From positions 186,001 through 250,000 of the forward strand of contig NZ_FQWD01000007.1 of the NCBI RefSeq assembly GCF_900129565.1: DNA of 64,000 nucleotides, in the 5' to 3' direction. The position numbers were made by a program, and so were the translations under genes. This stretch comes from Marisediminitalea aggregata. GTDB lineage: Bacteria > Pseudomonadota > Gammaproteobacteria > Enterobacterales > Alteromonadaceae. Shown piece after piece: positions 8,025-17,235 of the stretch (positions are counted from its first letter, which is position 1; each line of letters opens with the position of its first letter). Under the pieces are notes generated by a model that worked only from the letters and a program-made list of their open reading frames with translations, was not told where the DNA came from and ran no database searches.

Positions 8025-9116
8025 TCAGGCTACATCCGTTCGCTTATTTTGGCGTAATGGTAACACAGTAATCAGCTTATCCCGCATCTGGCCAAGCAGA
8101 CTTTCTGTAGTATCCCAGTCAATACATCCATCGGTAATTGATACGCCGTATTCCAACGACTCAAACGGTACGCCATCAGATTTCTGATTGCCCGCTTTTA
8201 AGTGGCTTTCCAGCATAACGCCGATAATTGACTGATTCCCTTCCAAAATCTGATTTACCACGTTTTGTGCAACCAGTGGCTGACGGCGATAATCTTTATT
8301 CGAGTTGGCATGGCTACAATCGACGACCAGGCCCGCTGTCAATTTGGCATTGTTCATCCACTCTTCGCATTCAGACACACACACTGAATCGTAGTTTGGC
8401 TGCTTACCACCACGTAAGATGATATGCCCGTCAGGGTTACCCTGTGTTTCAATAATGCTAACCTGGCCTTGCTTGTTGATGCCCATAAAGCGATGCGATG
8501 ACGCCGCTGATTTAAGCGCATTAATAGCAATATCCAGACTGCCGTCAGTGCCGTTTTTGAACCCTACCGGCATCGACAGACCACTGGCCATTTCACGGTG
8601 AGTTTGTGACTCAGAGGTACGTGCACCAATCGCGCTCCAGCTGAACAACTCTGCCAGGTACTGCGGACTGATAGGGTCCAGCGCTTCAGTTGCGACAGGC
8701 AGTTCCAGCTCGGCCAGCCAGATCAGCAGTTCACGTGCCTTGCGAAGACCCGTTTCAATGTCGAAGGTGTCATTAATATGCGGGTCGTTGATCAGGCCTT
8801 TCCAGCCTGTCGTTGTACGGGGTTTTTCAAAATAGACGCGCATTACGATGTACAAGGTATCCTTGTAGCACTCGTGCAGTTCTTTTAAACGCAGCGCATA
8901 GTCTTTTGCCGCTTCAATATCATGGATAGAACACGGGCCGCAAATAACCAGCATACGGTGGTCACGGCGATGAATAATGTCCGCAATTGTCTGGCGGGAA
9001 TCGTGAATTACCGACAGCGCACGGTCTGAAACAGGTAATTCCTGAGCCAGTGCCTCAGGCGTGATCAGAATATTTTCTGCACTCACGTGAATGTTGTTAA
9101 TAGTGTCCTTAATCAT
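8025..9116 (-). CDS. aroF: 3-deoxy-D-arabino-heptulosonate 7-phosphate (DAHP) synthase, class I
   Basis: A 363-residue enzyme of the AroF/G/H family that condenses phosphoenolpyruvate and erythrose 4-phosphate, the first step of the shikimate pathway. Diagnostic segments are [12 protein letters not shown] (PEP binding), [49 protein letters not shown] and [12 protein letters not shown]. These include the metal-binding Cys and His residues. The position as first gene of an operon with tyrA argues for the tyrosine-regulated isozyme, AroF. The sequence alone does not prove which amino acid inhibits it. A TyrR-box-like site lies upstream at 9228-9245. Confidence 0.94.
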   Translation of the reverse strand: MIKDTINNIHVSAENILITPEALAQELPVSDRALSVIHDSRQTIADIIHRRDHRMLVICGPCSIHDIEAAKDYALRLKELHECYKDTLYIVMRVYFEKPRTTTGWKGLINDPHINDTFDIETGLRKARELLIWLAELELPVATEALDPISPQYLAELFSWSAIGARTSESQTHREMASGLSMPVGFKNGTDGSLDIAINALKSAASSHRFMGINKQGQVSIIETQGNPDGHIILRGGKQPNYDSVCVSECEEWMNNAKLTAGLVVDCSHANSNKDYRRQPLVAQNVVNQILEGNQSIIGVMLESHLKAGNQKSDGVPFESLEYGVSITDGCIDWDTTESLLGQMRDKLITVLPLRQNKRTDVA

Positions 9117-9227
9117 GTGTCGCTCTTGGTCTTGGGAAATAAAAAAACGTCAGGCCTGTTGCTATGGGTGATAACTCCGTCCACACAACGTCCATTAAGT
9201 AAAGCAGATACAGGCAATAAATACAGG

Positions 9228-9245
9228 CGTATAGTTATATTTACA
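9228..9245 (-). promoter_or_regulatory. Candidate TyrR box upstream of aroF-tyrA
   Basis: On the minus strand the sequence reads TGTAAATATAACTATACG. It has a perfect left half-site TGTAAA and the correct 6 bp spacing, and the right half matches TTTACA at four of six positions. Its place about 112-129 bp before aroF fits repression by TyrR with tyrosine as in E. coli. No tyrR gene is in the window. Confidence 0.4.
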
Positions 9246-9483
9246 TCAAAAAATTTCAACCTGATGAAATAGCGTTGACTTTTTATCAATAATTGATATG
9301 CAAAGCAAGTAAAAACTCCATATCTGAAGTACTTTGCCATATTTACCGTTTGAAACTTGCTTAACCACGCCTTAACTTTTATATCGTCACAATCGGTCGC
9401 TGATCAGCATATACTTGCTAACAAAGAGCATAACGTATTGCGACGAAACAAGTTTTATTGCGGTGAACGGTAGTGCCATGATG

Positions 9484-9512
9484 TTACAAAAATGTTGTAC
9501 TGGCACGATAAT
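9484..9512 (+). promoter_or_regulatory. Possible promoter of the ABC exporter operon
   Basis: A good -10 box GATAAT (9507-9512) sits 17 bp after a weak -35 box TTACAA (9484-9489). This would give a leader of about 45 nt before the ATG at 9565. Confidence 0.35.
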
Positions 9513-9564
9513 AACAACCCACCGGTCTGATGCCGGTGCGCCCGGATAACGTACGTAGGGACAC

Positions 9565-10242
9565 ATGATTACACTGAAAGATATCCGCAAGTGCTTTTCC
9601 AATGGTGAAGAGCAAATCGTTGCTCTCAATGACGTCTCTTTGACTATCCAGCAAAACGAGTTCGTTGCCTTTATGGGCAGTTCCGGCTCCGGGAAGTCCA
9701 CGTTAATGAATATTCTTGGCTGTCTGGATACGCCGGACGGCGGACACTACACATTGAACGACGAACGTGTAGACAGCCTGAGTGACGAGGCCTTATCGCG
9801 TATTCGAAACCGTCACATCGGCTTTATTTTTCAAACGTTTCATTTATTACCTAAATTAGACGCTATCGGTAACGTTAAACTCCCTCTCCGCTATTCAGAC
9901 ATTAGTGACGAAGAAGCCCACGAGCGGGCCGTTGCACTGTTAACGAAAGTAGGACTGGGGCATCGCCTGACTCACCGCCCTTTTGAGATGTCAGGCGGGC
10001 AACGTCAACGCGTAGCGATAGCCCGTGCATTGGTCAACCACCCTACGATGGTATTGGCCGATGAACCTACAGGTAACCTCGACAGTAAAACCTCTGAAGA
10101 CATTATGAATCTGCTTACTGAACTGCATCAGCAGGGGCAAACCATCGTAATGGTCACCCACGAAGAAAATATTGCGGAGTATGCTCAGCGGGTGGTTACC
10201 ATGAAGGACGGCAGCATTTTAAACGAGCGGAGCAAACCATGA
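9565..10242 (+). CDS. ABC transporter ATP-binding protein (MacB/LolD type)
   Basis: A 225-residue nucleotide-binding subunit. It shows Walker A GSSGSGKST (about residues 36-44), the Q loop IGFIFQTFHLLP, the signature MSGGQRQRVAIARAL and Walker B MVLADEPTGNLDS, followed by the switch histidine in VMVTHE. The sequence is of the MacB/LolD class that works with FtsX-fold permeases. The permease is the last gene of this operon (13370-14626), so the MacB polypeptide is split into two here. AGGGA lies 6 nt before the ATG. The stop overlaps the next start as ATGA, so translation is coupled to the first adaptor. Confidence 0.95.
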   Translation: MITLKDIRKCFSNGEEQIVALNDVSLTIQQNEFVAFMGSSGSGKSTLMNILGCLDTPDGGHYTLNDERVDSLSDEALSRIRNRHIGFIFQTFHLLPKLDAIGNVKLPLRYSDISDEEAHERAVALLTKVGLGHRLTHRPFEMSGGQRQRVAIARALVNHPTMVLADEPTGNLDSKTSEDIMNLLTELHQQGQTIVMVTHEENIAEYAQRVVTMKDGSILNERSKP

Positions 10243-11213
10243 TTAAACGTTTGATATTCGCGGCATCAATGCTTTGTGTTACACATGCAGGCAATGCCGA
10301 CTCGCCCCCGCTTATTCTCACAGGAAAGCTGTCTTCATCCAACGTGCAAACGGTCACTGCACCGCGTACTGACCGCTGGCAAATTCAGCTCCAATGGATG
10401 ATTGAAGAAGGCAGTGTGGTCTCGCCTGGCGATGTCATTGCGGTATTCGATTCAGGAAGCGTCGATACGCAGCTGGAACAAAATGAAGACAATCTGGCCA
10501 CTCAGCAACTTTCGTTAAAGACCGAAAAAATGACCCTCGATCAGGCCGTGCGAGATGCCGAAGCGGCGCTGAACATTGCAGATCTTGAAGTAGAGAAAGC
10601 CCGCATCGAAGCCAGTATCCAGACCAATGACATCAGTGACTACGACAAGGGCCAGTACAAACTCGCACTGGAACGTGCATTGGTAGAACAATTCAAAGCA
10701 CAACAGGCATTGCAACAAAAGCAATCTGAGCGCACCACTTCACTGGAAAAAGCCCAAATTGAAATAACCAAATTGGAAGAAACCATTGAGTATCAACGCT
10801 ACTTACTCACCCGATTGCAGGTCAAAGCCAGTATTAGCGGCGTAGTCAGTCACATGTACCACCCTTGGAACAATGAAAAAATTACCGCAGGAACCACACT
10901 AAGAGCGGCAATGAAGGTACTGGAAGTACAAGACACCAGTGGCTTTAATATTGATGCCTGGGTGCACGAAATAGACGCCGACCGTATTCAGGTTGGACAG
11001 CAGGCATCCATTACACTGGATGCTTACCCTCAAACCCAATTCAGTGCGAAGGTAGCAACCATTGTGTCCCAGCCAGAGAAGAAATCCGGCTGGGGTGACA
11101 GTGCTTATTATCAGTTGCAGTTGGCCTTTTCGGCATTACCACAGCAAAAGCTGTTGCCGGGAATGAGCGTTAGAGTGGTTTTCCCCAGTGAGGAGATTGC
11201 GCATGCGAACTAA
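10239..11213 (+). CDS. Periplasmic adaptor (HlyD/MacA family) of ABC exporter, first of three
   Basis: A 324-residue protein with a cleavable signal peptide (about residues 1-20, ending THAGNA). A split lipoyl/barrel-sandwich domain is interrupted by a long coiled coil (about residues 75-185, rich in Glu, Lys and Gln). A beta-barrel part follows, with VGQQASITLDAYPQTQFSAKV and a final LPGMSVRVVFP. These features are typical of membrane fusion proteins that link an inner-membrane exporter to an outer-membrane channel. It overlaps the ATPase stop by 4 nt and its own end overlaps the next gene. It differs from the next two genes in being soluble or membrane-attached by signal peptide rather than a lipoprotein. 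Confidence 0.88.
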   Translation: MIKRLIFAASMLCVTHAGNADSPPLILTGKLSSSNVQTVTAPRTDRWQIQLQWMIEEGSVVSPGDVIAVFDSGSVDTQLEQNEDNLATQQLSLKTEKMTLDQAVRDAEAALNIADLEVEKARIEASIQTNDISDYDKGQYKLALERALVEQFKAQQALQQKQSERTTSLEKAQIEITKLEETIEYQRYLLTRLQVKASISGVVSHMYHPWNNEKITAGTTLRAAMKVLEVQDTSGFNIDAWVHEIDADRIQVGQQASITLDAYPQTQFSAKVATIVSQPEKKSGWGDSAYYQLQLAFSALPQQKLLPGMSVRVVFPSEEIAHAN

Positions 11214-12192
11214 AGCCATATTGTTGTTAACCACGCTAATAGTAGCCTGTTCCGATCAAAGTGGAACGTCGGTTCAAACAGCCCGAGTTTTAAAACAACC
11301 ACTCACCGCCTCCGGCGAGATTGTTTCATTAAATACCGCCAGTATTTCGCCCCCCTCGGTACGGGGCATGTGGCAAATGAAAGTGCAGTTTCTGGTGCCG
11401 GAAAACGCCCATGTGAAAGAAGGTGATATGTTGGTGAAGTTTGACGACCAACAGCTCAAAACTAAGTTAATTGAGCAACGCAGCGAACTGGAAGCGGAAT
11501 CAAAAAACTACCAGACCAAGCAGTTAGAAGACGAAGCAAAGCTGGAAGAGCTCAAGCTGGCTCTGGCTGAAGCACAAATGAACTACGATAAGCAGAAGCG
11601 GCTGGTAGAGATAGTCGATGTGGCAACCAAACGCGTAGAAAAAGAAAAACAGCGCAAAGAATTCGAAATAGCGCAGTCCAAATTAGCCCAGGCCCAACAA
11701 CAGCTGGAGCAGTTTACCACGTCTCGTTCGCTGAACGACGAGCTGGCCAGGAGTAAAATAAACCGCCTGCGTACAAAGCTAAGCCGAACCCAAAGCAATA
11801 TTGATAAGTTGCAAATCAAAGCGCCTAAAGCCGGGTTAATCATGTATAAAGCTGATCCCGAAGGCAATAAAACCGCAGTGGGTGACACGGTATGGATGGG
11901 ACGGACGTTACTAACTATCCCCTCACTTGATGCACTGGCGATTAAAGCCCAGTTCGATGAAGCGGATACCGCTAAGCTAGCGCCTGGCACCGAGGTTAAG
12001 GTCACTCTGGATGCCTACCCGGAAATCCCCTATTCAGGCACCATCGTCTCATTGGGCGAAGCCTACAAAGAAAAATCGTCGACCAACCTGAGTATTGTAT
12101 TTGATGTTGAGATAACACTGCACCAGATAGACGACAAACGCATGCGGCCCGGCATGAAAGCGAAAATAGAAGTGTTGGAGGCAAAAGCATGA
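11203..12192 (+). CDS. Lipoprotein adaptor (HlyD/MacA family) of ABC exporter, second of three
   Basis: A 329-residue membrane fusion protein. The signal peptide ends in a lipobox LIVAC, so Cys16 is the predicted lipidated residue. A lipoyl half-motif (VPENAHVKEGDMLVKFDDQ) is followed by a long coiled coil (about residues 85-195) and a beta barrel with LAPGTEVKVTLDAYPEIPYSGTI. The ATG at 11203 is chosen because GAGGAG lies 6-8 nt upstream; the first in-frame ATG at 11188 would start five residues earlier and spoil the signal peptide. The start lies inside the end of the first adaptor. The TLDAYP motif is shared by all three adaptors, which suggests duplication. Confidence 0.87.
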   Translation: MRTKAILLLTTLIVACSDQSGTSVQTARVLKQPLTASGEIVSLNTASISPPSVRGMWQMKVQFLVPENAHVKEGDMLVKFDDQQLKTKLIEQRSELEAESKNYQTKQLEDEAKLEELKLALAEAQMNYDKQKRLVEIVDVATKRVEKEKQRKEFEIAQSKLAQAQQQLEQFTTSRSLNDELARSKINRLRTKLSRTQSNIDKLQIKAPKAGLIMYKADPEGNKTAVGDTVWMGRTLLTIPSLDALAIKAQFDEADTAKLAPGTEVKVTLDAYPEIPYSGTIVSLGEAYKEKSSTNLSIVFDVEITLHQIDDKRMRPGMKAKIEVLEAKA

Positions 12193-13370
12193 ATCGTTTG
12201 CTGATCATTTCGTTATGCAGTTGGCTGCTGTCTGGCTGCGACGACACGGAAGCGGTAATTCCCACCTATGAGGTTCGCCAACAACCCTTTGAGTTATCGG
12301 TGCCCATGAAAGGCGAGCTCGAAGCCGCTCAGGCCACAGCCATTGGTGTACCCAGTCGACGTCCAATGACGATCGCCTGGCTCGAACAGGAATATACTCA
12401 GGTCAAGAAGGGCCAACTGGTTGCCAAATTCGACGCTGAGCAACTCAGTTTAGATTTGCGTAAGGAAATGCTTGCCATCATGTTGCTCGAAGAAGACATG
12501 AAATTAAATCGTGAAAGCCTCACCACGGCCGAACAGGAAGTGAACGTTGACAAGGCGCTGGTTGTGAAGGAATTTGCCTTCGCAGACGAATTCAGCGTAG
12601 ATGACCTTCGGGTTTATTCCCAGTTGGAAATCATCGAAAACATGCAGAATAAAGAATACCTCGGCGCCAAAGACGAATACCTGGACTGGAAAAAAGACAG
12701 CGTCGTAGAACAAAACACCAGCGCTATCGACGTTATCGCCATTCGCAAGCAAGGTAGCCAGGCAAAGTATGACCAGATCAAAATGGCCATGGACACGCTG
12801 GAAATTCGCGCTCCCTACGACGGCATGCTGGTGTATGAATCTAACTGGCGCGGGGAAAAGCCAGCTATTGGAGAAACCGTGTTTCCCGGTCGCCCTATCG
12901 CTAAAATTCCGGATATGTCCGCCATGCAGGCAAAAGGGTTTGTGCTCGACAAAGAAGCCATTGACCTTGCCCCCGGGCTACCCGTTTCAATTACCCTGGA
13001 TGCCTACCCCGATCAGGTATTCCATGGAAAAGTAAAAGAAGTGGCAGGGTTTTCCCGCACCATCTCTCGCAATAATCCCACAAAGTATTTCGAGGTTACC
13101 GTCAGTCTCGACGATCAATCATCCAGGCTACTCACACCAGGTCGGAAATTGCATGCAAGTATTAAAGTCAGCGAGGGGGAAACCCGCCTGACGCTGCCCA
13201 CTCAGGCAATATACAGCGATCAAGGGGTTAACTTTGTGTTTAAGCAGCAGGGCGATCAATTTGTAAGACAACGCATAGCAGTAGGCCAGAAAAACCTGTT
13301 TATGGTAGAGGTGACAGAAGGACTAACCGAAGGCGATGTCATTGCCCTTGCTTACAAGGAGTTATTGTAA
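12189..13370 (+). CDS. Lipoprotein adaptor (HlyD/MacA family) of ABC exporter, third of three
   Basis: A 393-residue membrane fusion protein with a lipobox LLSGC near residue 17. It has the same plan as its neighbour: a lipoyl half (YTQVKKGQLVAKFDAEQ), a central helical hairpin, and a beta barrel with LAPGLPVSITLDAYPDQVFHGKV. It also has a C-terminal membrane-proximal domain (TRLTLPTQAIYSDQGVNFVFK through VTEGLTEGDVIAL) that the other two lack. It is therefore the most MacA-like of the three. The start overlaps the preceding stop (ATGA), and its stop overlaps the permease start (TAATG). Confidence 0.88.
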   Translation: MNRLLIISLCSWLLSGCDDTEAVIPTYEVRQQPFELSVPMKGELEAAQATAIGVPSRRPMTIAWLEQEYTQVKKGQLVAKFDAEQLSLDLRKEMLAIMLLEEDMKLNRESLTTAEQEVNVDKALVVKEFAFADEFSVDDLRVYSQLEIIENMQNKEYLGAKDEYLDWKKDSVVEQNTSAIDVIAIRKQGSQAKYDQIKMAMDTLEIRAPYDGMLVYESNWRGEKPAIGETVFPGRPIAKIPDMSAMQAKGFVLDKEAIDLAPGLPVSITLDAYPDQVFHGKVKEVAGFSRTISRNNPTKYFEVTVSLDDQSSRLLTPGRKLHASIKVSEGETRLTLPTQAIYSDQGVNFVFKQQGDQFVRQRIAVGQKNLFMVEVTEGLTEGDVIALAYKELL

Positions 13371-14626
13371 TGGCCGGAACATTGAATGCCGCAACCCTCA
13401 AATTACTGATAGGCGACGCCCTGAATGAATTGCTGTCGCAAAAACTGCGCACTTTTCTAACGTTGCTAGGCATGATTTTTGGTGTGGGTGCCGTGATTGC
13501 CATGCTGAATATAGGCAAAGGCGCGGAACGGGAAGCGCTGAAAATGATTGGCGCGATGGGCTTACAAAACCTGATTGTCGAAGCGCACAGCTATAATAAA
13601 GAAGAATTACAGGAAATACGTGAAGAGTCACTTGGCCTCACCTATTCAGATGTGCAGGCCGCGCTTCACACCCTGCCCTTTATAACCGGCTACAGTGCAG
13701 AGAAACAAATCAAACTCTTCGCCCTTTACAGTGATTTCGCCAAAGCCGATGCAACCGCCGTTGGCGTAACCGCCAGTTACTTTACTCTGGCCAGTATGCA
13801 AACCAGTCAGGGCCGGTTGCTCAGCCCGGAAGACGAAAAACGCGTTGCACAAGTGGCGGTATTAGGCTCAGATGTTGCCCGAAACTTATTCGCCGATCAG
13901 GACCCCATCGGCCAGTACGTAAAAGTCAATCACCTGTGGTTTGAAGTGGTAGGCGTGCTAGCGACACCCGATTTTAATAAAGATGCGTTTCAGGGCGTCA
14001 AATTAGGGGGAGACCGCAACCAGGTTTTCGTCCCACTGGCAACAAGTCAGATGAAGCTGAGTGCCGAGCCTCTTGCCAATGAACTGGACGTCGTAAAACT
14101 ACAAGTTGACGAAGATTACTCCACTGTACTGGCGGCAAAAGCGGTGACCCAATTGCTCAGTCAACGTCATGCCGGCGTTGAGGATTATCAGTTAATTATT
14201 CCTGTGCAATTGTTGGCACAACAAGAAAACACTCAGCGTATTTTTAATATTGTTATGGCCTGTGTTGCAGGTATTTCACTGCTGGTTGGCGGCATCGGGA
14301 TCATGAATATTATGCTGGCCAATGTGTTGGAACGCACCCGGGAAATCGGCTTACTGCGCGCTGTTGGCGCAACCCAACGCGACATTAAATTGCAGTTTAT
14401 TACTGAGAGTTTTGTGATTTCTGTTGTCGGCGGGTTGCTGGGGATCGTATTTGGTCTGGTGCTGTCGGAGATCATTGGTTTTTACTCTGAATGGGCGGTA
14501 AGCTGGTCACTTACAGCCATTGTGCTTTCGGTGTCTATTTGCTTGCTGGTCGGTGTCGGCTTCGGTGTGTTTCCGGCAATCAAGGCGTCGAAGCTCAATC
14601 CGATTGATGCGCTACACACCGATTAG
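13370..14626 (+). CDS. ABC transporter permease, MacB/FtsX type
   Basis: A 418-residue inner-membrane protein. An N-terminal membrane segment (about residues 25-50, TFLTLLGMIFGVGAVIAMLNIGKGAE) is followed by a large periplasmic domain of about 230 residues. Three C-terminal segments follow, with the FtsX signature RTREIGLLRAVGATQRDI in the cytosolic loop. It lacks the fused ATPase found in E. coli MacB; the ATPase is the first gene of this operon. With three adaptors it should form a tripartite exporter with a TolC-like channel encoded elsewhere. The substrate is unknown: peptides, macrolides, lipids and lipoproteins are all possible for this class. Confidence 0.92.
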   Translation: MAGTLNAATLKLLIGDALNELLSQKLRTFLTLLGMIFGVGAVIAMLNIGKGAEREALKMIGAMGLQNLIVEAHSYNKEELQEIREESLGLTYSDVQAALHTLPFITGYSAEKQIKLFALYSDFAKADATAVGVTASYFTLASMQTSQGRLLSPEDEKRVAQVAVLGSDVARNLFADQDPIGQYVKVNHLWFEVVGVLATPDFNKDAFQGVKLGGDRNQVFVPLATSQMKLSAEPLANELDVVKLQVDEDYSTVLAAKAVTQLLSQRHAGVEDYQLIIPVQLLAQQENTQRIFNIVMACVAGISLLVGGIGIMNIMLANVLERTREIGLLRAVGATQRDIKLQFITESFVISVVGGLLGIVFGLVLSEIIGFYSEWAVSWSLTAIVLSVSICLLVGVGFGVFPAIKASKLNPIDALHTD

Positions 14627-14683
14627 GCGTCGTTGCTAAGCTAGCCGGGCGTGGCCATTGTTCATAAAGAAAGGGAATGAAAC

Positions 14684-16018
14684 ATGAACAAACTATTGAG
14701 CAGTTTACTGCTTTTCATTGTAACGACGTCGGCCTGCGCATTTGATAAAGCCAAACTCGACGCATACCTGGCAACGATAGAAGCAAATGACAAGGCGATG
14801 TTGTCTTTGGCTATTACTAAGGACGGAAAGCCGGTCTATCAACGCGCAATTGGCTTTGCAGACATCGCCAGCCAGAAAAAAGCCAGTACCGACACCCTGT
14901 ATCGTATTGGCTCCATCACAAAAGTGTTTACTTCTGTGATGATTTTTCAGCTCATCGACGAAGGCAAGCTGTCGCTAACCACCCCGCTCGCGCAATTTTA
15001 CCCCGACGTGAAAAACGCAAGTGACATCACCATTGCCATGCTGTTAAGTCATCGTAGTGGGATCCACAATTTCACCAACGTGCCTGACTACGTGGAATAC
15101 ATGACTCAGCCAAAAACCAAGCAAGACATGCTGAGTATTATTGAAACCATGGACAGTGATTTTACACCAGGGAGTAAGGCAAGTTACTCTAACAGCGGCT
15201 ACGTTTTATTGGGGTATATTTTGGAGGACGTCACCGGTGATAGCTATGCAAACCAGTTAAAGGAGCGTATAACCAGTAAGCTTGGCCTGCAGCACACGGT
15301 ATTTGGCGAGCCCATTCAGGTACAGCTTAACCACGCCAATTCATACAGTTTCCAAGCGTCGTCCTGGACGCCTGCCACCCTAACCGATATGAGCATTCCT
15401 CATGCTGCAGGCGCAATCAGCGCAACGCCCACTGACGTGGCAGTATTTTTAAGCCATCTGTTTGAAGGTAAGTTACTGTCTGCCACGTCATTGGTAAAAA
15501 TGAAGGAGATTAATCAGGGGTACGGTCACGGTTTATTTCAGTTCCCGTTTTTTGAACGCAAGGCGTATGGCCATACTGGCGGCATTGATGGGTTTAGCTC
15601 GCAAAGTGCGTATTTTGAAAGTGATGATGTAGCTGTGGTACTCACTGCCAATGGCCTGAATTACCCGCTAAATGATATTAGCATTGGTGTGTTGAGTCTG
15701 TATTTTGGCATCCCTTTTGAGGTACCTGACTTGTCGAGTCGGGCCATCACGCTGACTGAGGACTTACTGACTTTCTATCAGGGGGTATTCGCTTCAAATG
15801 CCATGCCGCTCAAAATAACCCTCAAGATAACGGACGGGCAATTGACCGCACAAGCAACAGGCCAACCCGCCCTGCCGTTAACCCCCTTTTCCAGTGCCGA
15901 GTTTCGTTTCGAGCCTGCGGGTATCATCATCAGCTTTGAACAAACTGAAAACGGCATCAATTATGACAAGTTCCTATTGAAACAAGGCGGCGGCACTTAT
16001 TCATTTAACAAAGAATAA
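14684..16018 (+). CDS. Secreted serine hydrolase of the class C beta-lactamase / D,D-peptidase family
   Basis: A 444-residue protein with a signal peptide (about residues 1-19, cleaved after SACA). Catalytic motifs of the beta-lactamase fold are present: SxxK as SITK in YRIGSITKVFTS, the second motif YSN in ASYSNSGYVLLGY, and HTG in YGHTGGIDGF. A C-terminal domain of about 100 residues after the catalytic part resembles the lipocalin-like tail of this family. Members include carboxypeptidases, esterases and peptidases. True penicillinase activity is not implied. It follows the exporter operon at a 57 bp distance with its own GGGAA ribosome site. Confidence 0.87.
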   Translation: MNKLLSSLLLFIVTTSACAFDKAKLDAYLATIEANDKAMLSLAITKDGKPVYQRAIGFADIASQKKASTDTLYRIGSITKVFTSVMIFQLIDEGKLSLTTPLAQFYPDVKNASDITIAMLLSHRSGIHNFTNVPDYVEYMTQPKTKQDMLSIIETMDSDFTPGSKASYSNSGYVLLGYILEDVTGDSYANQLKERITSKLGLQHTVFGEPIQVQLNHANSYSFQASSWTPATLTDMSIPHAAGAISATPTDVAVFLSHLFEGKLLSATSLVKMKEINQGYGHGLFQFPFFERKAYGHTGGIDGFSSQSAYFESDDVAVVLTANGLNYPLNDISIGVLSLYFGIPFEVPDLSSRAITLTEDLLTFYQGVFASNAMPLKITLKITDGQLTAQATGQPALPLTPFSSAEFRFEPAGIIISFEQTENGINYDKFLLKQGGGTYSFNKE

Positions 16019-16039
16019 GCGTTAAAAGAGCTTACCCGT

Positions 16040-16723
16040 TTACTTACACGGAATAGCAAAGTCCACATGGTAATGTTCGTCATGCCGGACCCAGGAGCGC
16101 TTTTTCGAAAATTGGATATGTTGAGCCAGATAGGCGGCGTATTGTGTTTTGTATAAATAAGACTGTAGTTCCGGAGCAAAAATCACTCGCCACACGTTGT
16201 AGCCACGTTTAACAGACACTTTGTGCAGTGCAACGATGTGCGCTGCCATAGCTTCATAGTCTATTCGCCATTCATCGAGCCTGCCGTCTTTATCGAATTC
16301 AATGTCGTAACCAAATCGATTAAACGGATGAGTTGGCAGATGTACAGATTCGCCTGAGGCATTGACAACCGGCACCATAAAATCAACAGACAGGCCATTT
16401 TGATGCGTTTTATGGGGTTTAAATTTTCCGCCAGCTTCAAAACCGGTTTCGGCGTATTTGAAGAGCTTATTCGGCAGGTCGGTTTCCAATGCCGTATAAG
16501 CGCTTAGCACAATATCTCTCACCGTTGAATGCACATAGGTTCTGCCTGCTAGCCTGGCAATAGTACTGTAGCCTTCGTAGTTTTCACCAGATGTTGGTAA
16601 CTTCACGCCATTTTCAAGTCGTCCATTACCGGTTGTGCCAAAACAGACGCTTTCTTCCGCCCCTGCCACCGTGGAAAACACTAACATGGCTACACAAGCA
16701 ACCAGCGCCTGTTGTTTATTCAT
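16040..16723 (-). CDS. Penicillin-insensitive murein endopeptidase (MepA-like, peptidase M74)
   Basis: A 227-residue secreted zinc peptidase with a signal peptide ending TVAGAEE. The metal ligands of MepA are recognisable: HQNGLSVDF (H and D) and the C-terminal HDEHYHVDF (H-x-H). An aromatic, Gly-rich substrate strand is also seen. MepA cuts D-alanyl-meso-diaminopimelyl cross-links in peptidoglycan. The protein is shorter than E. coli MepA (274 residues). The ATG at 16723 overlaps the stop of the upstream acetyltransferase gene as ATGA. That, with a good signal peptide directly after it, argues against the longer frame that starts at 16807. Confidence 0.82.
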   Translation of the reverse strand: MNKQQALVACVAMLVFSTVAGAEESVCFGTTGNGRLENGVKLPTSGENYEGYSTIARLAGRTYVHSTVRDIVLSAYTALETDLPNKLFKYAETGFEAGGKFKPHKTHQNGLSVDFMVPVVNASGESVHLPTHPFNRFGYDIEFDKDGRLDEWRIDYEAMAAHIVALHKVSVKRGYNVWRVIFAPELQSYLYKTQYAAYLAQHIQFSKKRSWVRHDEHYHVDFAIPCK

Positions 16724-17235
16724 AATGCGTACATCGACTTCGTCACTACGGTTCCAGCCGGTACCGTGGTGTTGTCCGGAATGCTTGCCCCCGGTAACAC
16801 GCTGCAATGGGCGCCAAGCGTTACATGGTTGCCAATGTGAATTGCATGGGCCTGTTGCCAGCCCGCTTTGCGCTTTTGCTCTTCCAGTGGATGGGTAACG
16901 GTGGCAATCACGACTCCCTCCTCAATAACCACATGCGACCCAAGATTCACCTTGTTGTGATCCAGAATAACCACATTGTGTTTAACGAGCAGTGGGCCAT
17001 TACAAAAAATATTGATGCCAAAATCACACGCAAAATGCCCCCCTATTTCGACGTTGACGACATTCGGCAGTAATTGCTGTAAAGCCTCTTTGCGGGCTTG
17101 TTCATTGTGGTTTGGCTGATTAATAAACCAGCACAACTGTGAGGCGTGCAGCCTTAACACCTGCAGTTCTGACGCATTCCCCAAATACCAGTCGCCATCT
17201 TGTATGGCTTGCCAAACGTCTTTCGGAATCTCCAT
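16720..17235 (-). CDS. Hexapeptide-repeat acetyltransferase (maltose/galactoside O-acetyltransferase-like)
   Basis: A 171-residue left-handed beta-helix enzyme. Imperfect hexapeptides run from about residue 65 to 165 (FGINIFCNGPLLVKHNVVILD, then IHIGNHVTLGAHCSVLPGASI, then VPAGTVV). The central TVTHPLEEQKR has the catalytic His region of sugar O-acetyltransferases such as LacA, Maa and NodL. The N-terminal helical part (residues 1-60) is shorter than in Maa. The acceptor is unknown. Translational coupling to the downstream murein endopeptidase is the only hint of an envelope role. Confidence 0.82.
   Translation of the reverse strand: MEIPKDVWQAIQDGDWYLGNASELQVLRLHASQLCWFINQPNHNEQARKEALQQLLPNVVNVEIGGHFACDFGINIFCNGPLLVKHNVVILDHNKVNLGSHVVIEEGVVIATVTHPLEEQKRKAGWQQAHAIHIGNHVTLGAHCSVLPGASIPDNTTVPAGTVVTKSMYAL

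Larger units (their letters stand above)
9117..9564. other. Divergent intergenic region between aroF and the ABC exporter operon
   Basis: This 448 bp stretch is AT-rich and has no convincing gene. It holds a TyrR-box-like sequence (9228-9245) and a 7 bp palindrome TATCAAT-A-ATTGATA (9284-9298) next to a TTGACT. It also holds a possible promoter for the exporter operon (9484-9512) and a small CACCGG/CCGGTG hairpin (9520-9538) just before its ribosome site. Confidence 0.6.

Noticed and set aside
9113..9340. A 75-codon minus-strand frame upstream of aroF
   Set aside because: It overlaps the aroF start and the probable control region and has no ribosome site or recognisable motif.
14684..16018. 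Antibiotic-resistance beta-lactamase
   Set aside because: The SxxK, YxN and HTG motifs are shared by many peptidases and esterases. The C-terminal extra domain argues for another substrate.
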